DNA from: Lentisphaera marina
GTDB taxonomy: Bacteria; Verrucomicrobiota; Lentisphaeria; Lentisphaerales; Lentisphaeraceae
Reading direction: 5' to 3'
DNA length: 64,000 bases
Assembly (NCBI RefSeq): GCF_028745505.1
Contig: NZ_JAQZZL010000001.1
Location: 1,795,818-1,859,817, forward strand
Shown: positions 46,089 through 56,200 of the stretch, in pieces
Layout of the letters: every line of letters starts with the position of its first letter
Position numbering within the stretch: the first letter of the stretch is position 1
Notes under the pieces: model-generated
Database searches by the model: none
Seen by the model: only the letters and a program-made list of their open reading frames with translations
What the model was told of the DNA's origin: nothing
Program-made: the position numbers and the translations under genes

Positions 46089-46460
46089 CTTATAAGTATG
46101 AGGTTATTGTTCTTATTAATCTTTTATTCATACTCACTCTTTGTTTTTGGAGAAGAGTATGTTCATGGTCAAGATTCTCATGAACAAGCCAATGTCCCTA
46201 AGGGTAAAATCATTGATTTTACTTTAGAGGATAGCAAAATATATCCTGATACAATTAGACGTTATTCTATTTATATTCCTGCGCAGTATAAAGGTGAAGC
46301 AGCGGCTTTAATGGTCTTTCAAGATGGTCATGCTTTTTTAAAGAAAGGCGGACATTTTCGTGCTACTACCGTGATGGATAATTTGATTCATCAAAAGAGG
46401 ATACCGATTACCATAGGTGTTTTTGTTGATCCTGCTTATACAGGTGATGTACTCCTATAG

Positions 46461-46690
46461 TAGTCCAAGTAATTAAATAGATAAATATAATGAGGGGGTC
46501 TGGGGGAGAAATTTTAGAATTAAAAAAGGAACATATAAATTTAATTATTCTCGGTACGAATTGGCGCTCCTGTCTTTGAAAGACTTTCTGGGCACTTCGA
46601 CCGGGAATGATTATCAGCAAGACGAATACTCAGAAAGCTTCCACCACGAATGCTATAGGAATTTCGCACGCTGACTTTTAAATCTATATA
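46461..46690 (+). ncRNA. Candidate bridge RNA region of the IS110 element
   Basis: In IS110 elements the non-coding segment before the transposase encodes a structured RNA that base-pairs with target and donor DNA. Here the 246-bp leader has the stem AATTAAA (46518-46524) with TTTAATT (46540-46546) and the hairpin GTCTTTGAAAGAC (46572-46584). Boundaries and loops are not resolved; the call rests on family knowledge plus position. Confidence 0.55.
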
Positions 46691-46706
46691 TTCCTAAGGA
46701 GTAAAA

Positions 46707-47966
46707 ATGTATTATACAAGAACTAAAAAGCCATCTGAATACTCAGTTATTATTGCGATTGACTGGGCTGATCAAAAGCATGATCTACGAATCCTTCGGG
46801 ATTGTGAAGAAGAATGTAAAGTTATCAGTAGTGATTTACTTACGCTCAAAAAATTCTTTAATGAACTCATACTTGAATCTGTTAATGATCCCATCGCGGT
46901 TGTCATCGAAAGCTGCCAATCTGCACTGATGAATTTATTGATATCCATTAGTGAATTTGATGTCTATACAGTTCACCCGACCACTTCTTCGAAGTTTGCT
47001 AAAACATTCCATCTTAGTGGCGCGAAAAGTGACCGAGCAGATACCAAATCATTACTTGAACTATACTTAAAACACCCTGATAAAGTTAAAAGAGTAGACG
47101 AATCTTTTTCAAAAGGAAAACTGAAGCGACTGAATACAAAAAGGCGTGATTTAGTAAATGATAGAACTCGTTTAACTAATCAACTCACTGCATTGTTGAA
47201 GATCTATTATCCAAATGCACTCAAAGTCGTGGGGAATCATTTATATGCAGACATGTTTCTAGATTTTTTGGATAAATATCCAAGCCCGCAGGATATCATT
47301 AATGCTCATCAAATCGGCATTACTAAATTCTTTAACAAACGCAGTACAAGCCATACAAAAACAAAAGTGAGGGTTCAAATATTACGCGCTTCTGTTATTG
47401 TTGTTAATGATGAAGATGAGGTGGATTACTACATATTTGAGATACAACAATTCTGCCACAGAATCCGGAGTTTAAATAAGGTTATTAAAGCTTATGACGA
47501 AAAAATTGAGCAAGCTTATAGGGAAAATGAAGATCATGAAATATTCCAATCATTTCCAGGAGCAGGTCCTAGTATCGGACCACGTCTTATGGCCTTCTTT
47601 GGAAACGATCGAGAAAAATTTCAGTCTGTAAATGAGGCTCTTAAAATCAGTGAAATAGCTCCTGTGACAATTCAGAGTGGGAAAATGAATATTGTCCGAA
47701 GACGTTTTTTATGCGACAGGTTCACTCAACTTAGTTTTGTTGAGTTTGCCAATAATTCCATAAGGTCATCAATATGGGCACATGAATTTTATTATCATAA
47801 GAAAGCTCTAAACATACCTCACTTCACAATACTTAGAGCTTTGGCGTACAAATGGATTCGTATCATGTACAGTTGTTGGAAAACGAGAACTCCATATAAT
47901 GAAAAGACCTATCTAGAAGTATTGGAGCAGAGGCGACCAGCATGGTTTCAGAAATTCGTTAATTAA
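46707..47966 (+). CDS. IS110-family DEDD transposase (recombinase)
   Basis: Protein of 419 residues. A RuvC-like N-terminal domain opens with IIAIDWADQKHDLR (first catalytic Asp) and VVIESCQSALMN (Glu), followed by the SGAKSDRADTKSL block with further acidic residues. A helical middle (about 145-270) leads to a C-terminal Transposase_20 domain with FQSFPGAGPSIGPRLMAFFG and IQSGKM, whose serine is the likely second catalytic residue. Ribosome site AAGGAG at about 46695. Intact, so potentially active. Confidence 0.92.
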   Translation: MYYTRTKKPSEYSVIIAIDWADQKHDLRILRDCEEECKVISSDLLTLKKFFNELILESVNDPIAVVIESCQSALMNLLISISEFDVYTVHPTTSSKFAKTFHLSGAKSDRADTKSLLELYLKHPDKVKRVDESFSKGKLKRLNTKRRDLVNDRTRLTNQLTALLKIYYPNALKVVGNHLYADMFLDFLDKYPSPQDIINAHQIGITKFFNKRSTSHTKTKVRVQILRASVIVVNDEDEVDYYIFEIQQFCHRIRSLNKVIKAYDEKIEQAYRENEDHEIFQSFPGAGPSIGPRLMAFFGNDREKFQSVNEALKISEIAPVTIQSGKMNIVRRRFLCDRFTQLSFVEFANNSIRSSIWAHEFYYHKKALNIPHFTILRALAYKWIRIMYSCWKTRTPYNEKTYLEVLEQRRPAWFQKFVN

Positions 47967-48531
47967 TCTCGAATTCTAGTTGTAAGTGCACTCAGAAAAG
48001 CCCAGAGAACCGAGGATGGAGACCTAAACCAGATAATCGTAGTTTGGAGTACGATAGTTTGGGGGATGAGTATGCACGTTTTCTAATTGAAGAGCTGATC
48101 CCAAGAGTCGCGAAACAATATAAATTAACTGATGACCCTAATCAAAGAGCTATTGCAGGTCTAAGTTCTGGTGCCATTTGTGCTTGGACGGTAGCATGGG
48201 AAAGACCAGATTATTTCCGTAAAGTTCTTAGTTTTATAGGGAGTTATACGAATATTCGTGGGGGTCATGTCTATCCCGCAATGGTTCGTCAAGAAAAAAC
48301 TAAACCAATTCGCATTTTCCTCCAAGGCGGTGCCAAGGATCTTGATAATCAGTATGGCAATTGGCCTCTTGCCAATCAACAGATGGCCAAGTCATTAGCC
48401 TATGCAAAATACGATTATAAATTTGTATTTGGCACGGGGGGCCACAGTGGATTACATGGTGGGTGTATTTTACCTGAAGCGATGGAGTGGCTTTGGCGTT
48501 CAGCCGAGCTTATTAAAGATTAATAGGCCCC

Positions 48532-48978
48532 TCATTTTTCAGTGGTAAGCTCATCACTATACTTGAATTTAGTCAAATCGAGTTTGTTGTATTGCTCACG
48601 ACTTAGAGAGCTGATTTTGCCGTTTGCGAGAATCGCAATGTGAATTTCATCCTTGCTTCTAGGATCTACCTGAAAGCGACTTTGAGTGATTAGTATTATG
48701 TCTTGATCATTACTTTGGTCGACGTCAGTATTGATGAGGAACTTGAGGGCTTTGTCGTCATAAGTCCTGCTCAGATTTTCTTCAATATTTTTAATAATGT
48801 CTTTGCCGAATTTATTAAAGTTTTCACTCTTAGACATGATAGTGAAATGTTCTTTAGAAATATCTTTAGCCAAACTCAAAAGGGCATTGCCTTCTTTAAT
48901 ATTTTGAGCAGAGAAGAAGATGTAAGCGAGTAGGGCAATGGGTAGGGCGCCGAGTAAAATTTGGAAATATGTTTTCAT
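48532..48978 (-). CDS. Hypothetical protein with N-terminal membrane anchor
   Basis: Unrecognised protein of 148 residues. One hydrophobic helix at the start (FQILLGALPIALLAYIFF) is followed by a mixed soluble domain with DKALKFLINTDVDQSNDQ and DEIHIAILANGKISSL. No operon partner; it is convergent with the esterase remnant. Confidence 0.65.
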   Translation of the reverse strand: MKTYFQILLGALPIALLAYIFFSAQNIKEGNALLSLAKDISKEHFTIMSKSENFNKFGKDIIKNIEENLSRTYDDKALKFLINTDVDQSNDQDIILITQSRFQVDPRSKDEIHIAILANGKISSLSREQYNKLDLTKFKYSDELTTEK

Positions 48979-49610
48979 GGATATGTTTATGGGCTTTCAG
49001 ATAAAGTTTTTTTAATGAAAAGACCATAATCTTTGGCACTGTAATTTAAAATGCGTGGCTCATCATTTTTCGTAGAATTTATGTGTATTATCCAAAGGGG
49101 GTAATGTCTTAATCTTTTTACTCATTGAATCCATTTTCTGATTGAAGATGCTTGATGAGGCCAAAGAAGCGCTTTACTGTTTGGCGACAGGTATTAATGG
49201 TAGCTATAGAGGCAGTGGCTTTATCAAGGTGTTTGACTGTGGGCCAAATAATCACTATTTATGAATAACTGTAAAATAATCCTCAAGTAATTAGTTTAGG
49301 ATTTAGTTCCAAGTTGAGGACACTCTAGAGTTAAATGTTTACTCTAAATTTAAAGAATTTTTGATTCTATTGATTGTATGCAAAGACGAGTTTTTTTGAA
49401 TACAGTTTTTTGAGTGTTAAAAATCTTTCTTGAAAGGTGCTCATTATTATCTCCATTGTCTTAGTGTTTATATATATAAACGTCGCCAAAACATGATTTT
49501 TAACACATATTCACAAAAAATATTGAAATAAAACACAATTTTTATAAGTGTTTCTTCAAGAGCTGCTTAAAATATAATATTTAATTTTTTTATTTGTGGA
49601 TTATTTGATT
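48979..49610. other. Long AT-rich non-coding region
   Basis: This 632-bp stretch has no accepted gene. On the minus strand about 49130-49265 a short frame from GTG reads MIIWPTVKHLDKATASIATI and on through VKRFFGLIKHLQ to a stop, which could be a gene remnant. A perfect 16-base palindrome GTTTATATATATAAAC lies at 49466-49481. The upstream promoter of the 48978 gene should be at the left edge. Confidence 0.5.
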
Positions 49611-49805
49611 TTAGTCTAGGATTTCTTTAACCCTACCGACGAGGCCAGCTTCTGTGCGTACTTTTATTCCATGTGGATGTGTGGGAGATTTAGTTAAGAT
49701 GTTTTTGACGACACCTTCGCAGGTTCTTCCACTAGCTTGGTCTTTTTTTAGAACAAGTTTAATATTTGTACCTATGGAGATATGTGATCGTTTTGTGGGA
49801 TCCAT
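49611..49805 (-). CDS. YwbE-family protein
   Basis: Small basic protein of 64 residues, the usual length for the YwbE (DUF2196) family, with the pattern GTNIKLVLKKDQASGRTCEG and TKSPTHPHGIKVRTEAGLVG. Function unknown; the KOW-like look hints at nucleic acid binding. Four bases separate it from the dioxygenase-like gene upstream. Confidence 0.88.
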   Translation of the reverse strand: MDPTKRSHISIGTNIKLVLKKDQASGRTCEGVVKNILTKSPTHPHGIKVRTEAGLVGRVKEILD

Positions 49806-49808
49806 TTT

Positions 49809-50162
49809 TTAGTCCTTATTATTTCTGAAAATTCCGAGTTCTAGTTTTAAGGGTGTTCCGAGCCAAGAGGCGAATTCACTATGGTCTTTAAGATTATTTC
49901 CCGACAAAGGGTGAATTAAGACAGATAAACCTTTTCTATGCAGTTCTAAGTAAGCTATGAAATCATCATAGTCAGATTTTGTGAAGGCAACCTGAAACAT
50001 CCACTTTGTATGAGGGCCAAGGAGTTTTTTGTGAAGACGTCCTAGTTGAAGCTCAAATTTCTCATCGATCTGTACATAAAGTTCCGAGGCTACTTTAAGT
50101 GTAGGCTTATCAAAATATATATGGGCGTGATATTCATTATGGGGATTTAGAGCAGGTTTCAT
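49809..50162 (-). CDS. DOPA 4,5-dioxygenase family protein
   Basis: Protein of 117 residues in the small DOPA-dioxygenase family. Likely metal ligands are the His residues in YHAHIYF, in GPHTKWMFQV and in VLIHPLSGN. The true substrate in bacteria is generally not known. It is likely co-transcribed with the YwbE-type gene. Confidence 0.88.
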   Translation of the reverse strand: MKPALNPHNEYHAHIYFDKPTLKVASELYVQIDEKFELQLGRLHKKLLGPHTKWMFQVAFTKSDYDDFIAYLELHRKGLSVLIHPLSGNNLKDHSEFASWLGTPLKLELGIFRNNKD

Positions 50163-50192
50163 TATCTAGCCAATTGATTTATAAGTATTAAA

Positions 50193-50220
50193 AAACCCCT
50201 TCAGTTAACTGAAGGGGTTT
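50193..50220 (-). terminator. Terminator of the beta-propeller lipoprotein gene
   Basis: Perfect 28-base palindrome with arms AAACCCCTTCAGTT and AACTGAAGGGGTTT. On the minus strand it is followed by a T run, so it ends the gene at 50245-51813. Confidence 0.9.
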
Positions 50221-50244
50221 GAGAAGATCATTTAATAAATGGTA

Positions 50245-51813
50245 CTATTTATTTTCTTCAATACAAATAAGCTCTTTCAAGTTGCGGTGATAGAGTTTGC
50301 CATTGGCAAATGAAGGAGTGTTCAGTGACCAAGTTTTACCGGCAGCCCCCAAGTCACTAATACTCAAGAGGGCAGATTGATTAAATTTTTCTGCTTTGGC
50401 ATCAATCACGTAAACACGACCATTTTGTAGAGTGAAATAAATTTTATCATTAACACTTATGGGATTGCCATTAAAAACCCAGCTCCAACCATCGCGTTGA
50501 GACCTTTTGTCACCTGCAATATCGAGGCCACGTGAATTAATTGTACTAGAAGAAATTTTTTCTAACCAAGTTTTCTTATTGCCTTCTAAGCTAGTAGGGA
50601 ATTGAACATACTCGACTTTATCAGTCTTAAGATCAACGCGAGCAAAGGCATTGATAGGGCCAGCTTTTTTGACGGGGCCATAACGTTCAGGACCAAAGCA
50701 CATGAAATAGAGCTTATCTTCAATTAGAATAGTACTAAACCAAGCTGGAAAAATAGTGATACCTAAAGATTTAGTAATATCAAAATCTTTGTGTTGAATT
50801 AATTTTCTTTGATCTTTGTCGTAGACTTCGGCATCGACATTTTGCGTTATAGAGATCTTTTTAATAAGCTCGCCATTTGTTGAATCTAAGAGGTGGATTA
50901 CACCATCGTATGTCATCCATATGGCATACTTATCATTCCAAGAAGCTTGGTAGAGGCACATTCCAGCATCTGCCTTGTATTCCCAAATGGATTTACCTGA
51001 GGCTGCATCAACCATGCTATAACCACGAGGTGCTTCTGGTACTTTGTGATGACCACCACGGCCAATGAGAATAGCGTCTTTGCCTTCAGGAGTTTTTGAG
51101 AGGAAAGGAGTGTTGTAATGAGTAAGAGCACCTTCGGATATCCAAGCTTGTTCACCAGTCAACTTATTGTAAGCAAAAAGGTAGTTCCATCCGTATTTAC
51201 GAGCGCCATCTTTTTTGTAGTAGGGTTCCACATTGATGATGAGATCACCAGAGATAATGGGTTCATACTGTTTATTGAAGGGGAAATTTACTTTATCTAA
51301 TTTTTCGATTGGAGCCCAAGTATAATCCCAAACCTTTTTACCTTTTACGGTGTAGCATGCTATCTGACCTGATGCATTAAAAAACCAAACATGTTTACCG
51401 TCTGTTATCGGTGTGGGAGTAGTGCTGTCACTAAAACCATAGAGGTAGATTGCTTCACTTTTGCCAGGGAGGGCACAATCCCAAAGAATTTTTTGACTTG
51501 AGAGGTCGATGCAAAGGCCTCGTATATTCGCCCCTTTTTTGGTGTGGTTTTCTTTGGTGACGGGCTCGATAATTGTGAGGAAGGCTTTGTTGCCATTTAT
51601 GGCAATCCCACTCTGGCCAGCTTCAGGAAGCGTCATTTTCCACTTGATATTTTTATTTTTACTCATGCTAAAGTGACTAGGAGCATCTGAATTTTCAGAA
51701 TTGACTACGTATGAATTGTTAGGCCCTCCAGCTTGTTGCCATTGAGTTGCATTGGAGGAAGAGGCACAAGAAAAACAGAATGCAGCAGCTAAAGGGAAAA
51801 GGAGTTTTTTCAT
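50245..51813 (-). CDS. PQQ-like beta-propeller lipoprotein
   Basis: Protein of 522 residues with a lipoprotein-like signal (FCFSCASSS, Cys about 16) and repeated beta-propeller blades: GQSGIAINGNKAFLTI, WFFNASGQIACYTVKGKKVW, YNKLTGEQAWISEG, SMVDAASGKSIWEY, and RVYVIDAKAEKF. The fold resembles PQQ-dependent dehydrogenases or BamB, but no cofactor site was recognised. Genes like this often accompany secreted DUF1552/DUF1592 clusters, as here. Confidence 0.85.
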   Translation of the reverse strand: MKKLLFPLAAAFCFSCASSSNATQWQQAGGPNNSYVVNSENSDAPSHFSMSKNKNIKWKMTLPEAGQSGIAINGNKAFLTIIEPVTKENHTKKGANIRGLCIDLSSQKILWDCALPGKSEAIYLYGFSDSTTPTPITDGKHVWFFNASGQIACYTVKGKKVWDYTWAPIEKLDKVNFPFNKQYEPIISGDLIINVEPYYKKDGARKYGWNYLFAYNKLTGEQAWISEGALTHYNTPFLSKTPEGKDAILIGRGGHHKVPEAPRGYSMVDAASGKSIWEYKADAGMCLYQASWNDKYAIWMTYDGVIHLLDSTNGELIKKISITQNVDAEVYDKDQRKLIQHKDFDITKSLGITIFPAWFSTILIEDKLYFMCFGPERYGPVKKAGPINAFARVDLKTDKVEYVQFPTSLEGNKKTWLEKISSSTINSRGLDIAGDKRSQRDGWSWVFNGNPISVNDKIYFTLQNGRVYVIDAKAEKFNQSALLSISDLGAAGKTWSLNTPSFANGKLYHRNLKELICIEENK

Positions 51814-51866
51814 ATTGGAGCTAAGAAGCCTTATATAATTAATAATGAATTTGTTAAAGAACTAAT

Positions 51867-51908
51867 AAAAAAACTCAGACTCTAAAAGTAAAGCTTTTAG
51901 AGTCTGAG
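51867..51908 (-). terminator. Terminator of the DUF1552/DUF1592 operon
   Basis: Stem CTCAGACTCTAAAAG / CTTTTAGAGTCTGAG with a short loop at 51874-51908. The A run at 51867-51873 is a T run on the minus strand. Confidence 0.92.
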
Positions 51909-51927
51909 AGAGGAATTAAGTCGTGAA

Positions 51928-53256
51928 TTAGCTGAAGATTTCGCCTGGAAGTTTACCAGTGCTGTCAGAGAATTTACTTCTTTGGACACCCGCAGAATTA
52001 AGCATGCTAACAAAGAGGTTCGTCATTGGGGTCTTATTTTCAAATCTTTGGTAAGATCCATGTTTGATACCCATGTTTTTACCACCAGCAAGAACGAGAG
52101 GTAAGTTACGTGCATTATGTGTATGTGCTTGTGAACTACCGTATAGTACTTGGGTATTATCCAGAATTGAACCGTGTTCATCCTTAACTTCTTTCATACG
52201 ACCTAAGAAGTAAGCGTATTGCTGTACGAGCCAGTTGTCGTAAGTGGACCAAAGCTTTGGGTCATTTGAGTGCGATATACCGTGATGACCTTTTTTAGCA
52301 CCAATGGCAAGTTTAGGATAGTTTTCACCAAAGCCCATACCATCTTCACGAGCAATTTGATAAGTCACAACGCGAGTTAAATCCATTTCATAAGCGAGTA
52401 CGATGAGGTCATACATGGAACGAATATAAGTCTCGGCGTTCTTTGCGGGATCTAAATCGAAGTTCAATTTACTGTAATCAGCTTTCTTGAGTGGTATGTC
52501 GAGCCATTCTTCATTTTTTCTAATTTGCTTTTCAACAGAATTAAGTGAAGTGAGATATTGATCCATCTTCTCTTTATCGCTCTTGCCAAGTTTTCTCTGT
52601 AGGTCTTTACTATTGCCAAAAACGAGGTCGACAATTTTACGGCCGCGTTGAAGTTCTTTTCGACGTGCCTCTGTCGAACCAGTACCATTGGGATTAAAGT
52701 AGCGCTCAAAGATCTCTCTGTGGCGGTGCTCAGTTGGGATTGCGTTACCCATTGAGTCGAATGAGAGTGAAGTAACACGCGATTTGTAGCCGACGCCACC
52801 ATCTGCGGAAAGCGCAAAAGAGGGATAACGTGTACTTTTACCAATATGTCCTGCAGCGACTTGGTCGATGGAAATATTGTTTTTATAAGTATTACGAACA
52901 TCGCCACCAGTTAACCAAGTATCACCAGCAATATGACCAAGTAGTTGACGAGAACGCGGGTGAGAGAGTCCACCGAGAATTGTCATATCATCTCTGAAAC
53001 CATTGAGAGGTTCCAAAGAAAAATTATTTTTATAATCGCGACCCTCTTGGTCAGGGAAAAAACGATACTGTTTGGTTTCTTCTTTGATCTTACCTGGTTC
53101 ACAAGCACCATTAGGGAAGTAAAGGAAGCACATGCGTTTTGGTGCTTCACCTTTGTTCTGGCTTGCTCCCATTGCTTCCAAGTAAGGAAGTGCGCAAGCT
53201 ACGCCTGTTCCGCGGAGAAATGTACGTCTATCTAAATGCCATGATTTTTTGCTCAT
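51928..53256 (-). CDS. DUF1552 family secreted protein, second copy
   Basis: Protein of 442 residues, paralogue of the gene at 1486-2781. A twin-arginine-like start (HLDRRTFLRGTGVACAL), ILGGLSHPRS, MDQYLTSLNSVEKQI and a late SSQAHTHNARNLPLVLAGGK are shared. It follows the DUF1592-type gene by 12 bases, so gene order is reversed compared with the first pair, where DUF1552 comes first. Its chemical role is unknown. Confidence 0.9.
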   Translation of the reverse strand: MSKKSWHLDRRTFLRGTGVACALPYLEAMGASQNKGEAPKRMCFLYFPNGACEPGKIKEETKQYRFFPDQEGRDYKNNFSLEPLNGFRDDMTILGGLSHPRSRQLLGHIAGDTWLTGGDVRNTYKNNISIDQVAAGHIGKSTRYPSFALSADGGVGYKSRVTSLSFDSMGNAIPTEHRHREIFERYFNPNGTGSTEARRKELQRGRKIVDLVFGNSKDLQRKLGKSDKEKMDQYLTSLNSVEKQIRKNEEWLDIPLKKADYSKLNFDLDPAKNAETYIRSMYDLIVLAYEMDLTRVVTYQIAREDGMGFGENYPKLAIGAKKGHHGISHSNDPKLWSTYDNWLVQQYAYFLGRMKEVKDEHGSILDNTQVLYGSSQAHTHNARNLPLVLAGGKNMGIKHGSYQRFENKTPMTNLFVSMLNSAGVQRSKFSDSTGKLPGEIFS

Positions 53257-53268
53257 TTGTCAGTTTCC

Positions 53269-56200
53269 TTATCTTCTAGTAAAAATATCGTGAGAAATAA
53301 TGTTTTTAACAAGGTCTTTAAAGCCATAGTTTTGCTCCATTGTCTTGTTGACGATTTGATCGATGTCCTCGTTGTCCATGTAGGAGAGGTCGCGACCGAG
53401 AGAGTAAGCTAAGAGGTGTTTTGTAACCGACCGAGTTACATTCTCTTGTTTGTTTTCTTTAATGTATTTTTTGAGTTCATTAATGCCATTGAGTTTAGTT
53501 CCATCAATGAGTTCAGTTTTTGCATCAGCTTTTGTTTGGAATTTACCAACCGCATCGTAATTCTCGAAAACTACTCCCCAAGGGTCGATTTTTAAGTGGC
53601 AGTCAACGCACGATGATTTTTCACGGTGTAGCTCGAGTTGTTGTTTAATAGTTAAACCCTTGAAGCTAGGTTCTTCTGAATCGAGAGCAGGTACATTTGG
53701 TGGTGGGGGTGGTGGCTCGTCATCAAGAAGTTTTTCCATGAGCCATACACCACGCTTAATGGGGTGAGCTTGAACGCCATCAGAGTGACCTGTAAGGAAA
53801 CTGGCTTGAGTAATGAGGCCTCCACGATTGTATTCAGGTTTTAGTGGCACTGGACGGAAGTTAGTACCTTGAACTCCCTGGATACCATAGAATTCTGCTA
53901 AGTTTTGATTCAGCATAGCGAAGTCAGAATCGACGAAGTTTTGAAGACTCATATTGTTTTTGAGGATATGACTGATGAAAGCACGAGTTTCTTTAGCCAT
54001 GTCGTCTTTAACAAAACGTGTGTAATCAGCGTATTTTTTGACGTCAATTGTCATGTCTTCAAGACGATCCATACGTAACCATTCGCGAGAGAACGTGTCG
54101 ATAAATTTATCACTTTTTGGATCTTGGATCATACGATCAATTTCTTTATCCAAATTAGTAGATAGACGGAATGAATAAGCTAAGTCAAGAAGACGTTTAT
54201 CTGGAGGTTGGTTCCACAAGAAGTAAGAGAGGCGGTTAGCTAACTGAAATTCGTTAACACGTGGAGTTCCTTGCTGCTTTTCTTGTCCTGGTTCAGCCAA
54301 GAAAAGGAATTCTGGTGAACAGAGTACAGCAACAAGAGCTTCTTTAACGCCATCTTCATAACGAGGGAAGTCACCCTTAACCGATTTCCAGAAGTTATAA
54401 TAGATATTTACGGTTTGTGCATCAACCTTTTTGCGGAAAGCCTTGTTGATGAAGCTTGTTAACACTTCTTTTGTATAGAGTTCTTTGTTGTTTTTATTCT
54501 TAGAATCAAAGAAAATGCTTTTGTAAGAAGCCATGGGCCATGCAGGGATATAGGGAGCTTCAAACTCAATACGTTCAATCTTGATTGGCGGACCAGAAAG
54601 GTTTGCATCTTTCACAAGGTGATCGTTATAGATCCCAACAATCATGATGTTGGCGAGTGGATTTTTTGTGTTGGGGTTGATTACCGGTACCGGCAGATTT
54701 TCTAAACGTCCCTTAAATACTTTTGTTTCTGATTTGCCTATAGGAGTATTGAAACTCTTTGATTCGTCAAAGAGTTTGTGGTCCATGCCATCATCGGCAC
54801 GAGTTCCAAGGAAAGCTCGTAGTGATGCCGGTACAGTTTTATACTTTTCTTTACTTGCAAGGTATTTGTTATAAGCGTTTTCTTTTATTCGAATATCGCC
54901 TGTTTTATCACTAGCAGGAATAATACTTAATTCATAAAAATCTATAAATTCATTTGACTTGAGGTTAAGTGAGTAATCTCCAGCCTTTAATTTACCGAAA
55001 GCTACAGTTGTTTTAATGGTAGTCGCTTTCTCATTTTGTTGGTTGTTGCTATTTAATGATTGTTTCGCAATTACTTTCTCCCCCTGAGAATAAGAAAGTT
55101 CAGCACCATTAATACGATCTTCATAACCTACGCGATTATATATCTTTATAGATTCAATAATCTGAGGAGATTTAAACTCTACCTTAATCCAAGGATTATC
55201 TTCGAACTTTGTATGGCCAAAGTTATTTATGTCGCCGTCCATGAAGGCTTTAGGTCCCATGCTGCTATTGTATTGCGAGCTCATTGTAATCTTAAAATCT
55301 TTAATTTTCTGTTTTTTAGGACCGTAGATTTCCAATTCGGATAAGTTGATTGCCTTATGTTTACCAGGGATTTTAATCAAGAATGAATTTACTTTTTTAT
55401 TAGCCGATCCCTTAACAAGAATGGGGCCTTTAGTTACAGGTTCCTTTTTGTGTTCAAACTGTTGTTTGATATGGTAGTTGTTAAGGGTAAAAGCAAATTT
55501 ACTTTTTTTATCTTTATAACTAACGGCACTACGAGTAACACCGATGTGATAATAACCATCTTTTGGGATTTTGAATTTTACATTAGCTGTAGAAACGGAA
55601 CCTTTGTCGTCAGCAACTAATTTATCACCTTCAAGCTTGAAGTTGTTAATCATTTTAAAGTCTTTTGCTTTAAATGTTTGCGTGCCATCTAGGGTCTTAG
55701 ATTTTTTAACTGGTAAAACTTCGTTATTTACTCTTTTAATATTATTAAGGTAGAACTCACTGACAGGAAGGGGAAGAGAGTTACTCGCCGTGATACGGAA
55801 AACAAAATCGCCTTCGCTTGGGAAATGTTTACGGATGAGCATTTTGAGGTTTGGGTTAGCTCCTTGCCAAGATTTAGGAGCCGTTTCTTTGTGTGGTTTA
55901 GAGCCATGTAAAACCATGCCATCTTTTACCATGCCCCAACGACTACGATCGTCAGAACCACGGAAACCAACCATTATGTTTTGTTTTAATTCTTCAACTT
56001 TTAAACCATTAGGTGCAATTTCGTTATCGGCCAATTCCTTATTGTTTTCATCAAGAATAGAAATTTTGTAGTTTTTACCATCGAGATTTATGGACTGAAA
56101 GCCTGCTGCTTTAGCATAGACTTTTTTACTTGAATTTTGTGCAAAATCGAGACGGTACTTACTCACCGCAGGTTTTTCTTTGGGACCAATAGCTTTGTCG

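Larger units (their letters stand above)
46450..47990 (+). mobile_element. IS110-family insertion sequence (ends approximate)
   Basis: An intact IS110-type transposase and a long 5' non-coding segment interrupt the esterase gene. Members of this family have no terminal inverted repeats and often no target duplication, so exact ends cannot be read. They are set only from where the esterase reading frame is lost (about 46450) and regained (about 47990). The short 3' tail (about 24 bp) and long 5' leader match the IS110 rather than the IS1111 group. Confidence 0.85.
46098..48523 (+). pseudogene. Secreted esterase (enterochelin-esterase/feruloyl-esterase fold) split by IS110-type element
   Basis: The left part (46098-46460) has a signal peptide and the start of an alpha/beta hydrolase (YSIYIPAQY, ALMVFQDGHAF, TIGVFVDP), then ends at a stop just inside the insertion. 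The right part resumes at about 47990 with RGWRPKPDNRS, LEYDSLGDEYARFL, the nucleophile motif GLSSGAICAW, and the late His in GGHSGLHGG. Both parts belong to one family, so the ancestral gene was whole. The fragment 48044-48523 lacks a proper start. Confidence 0.88.
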
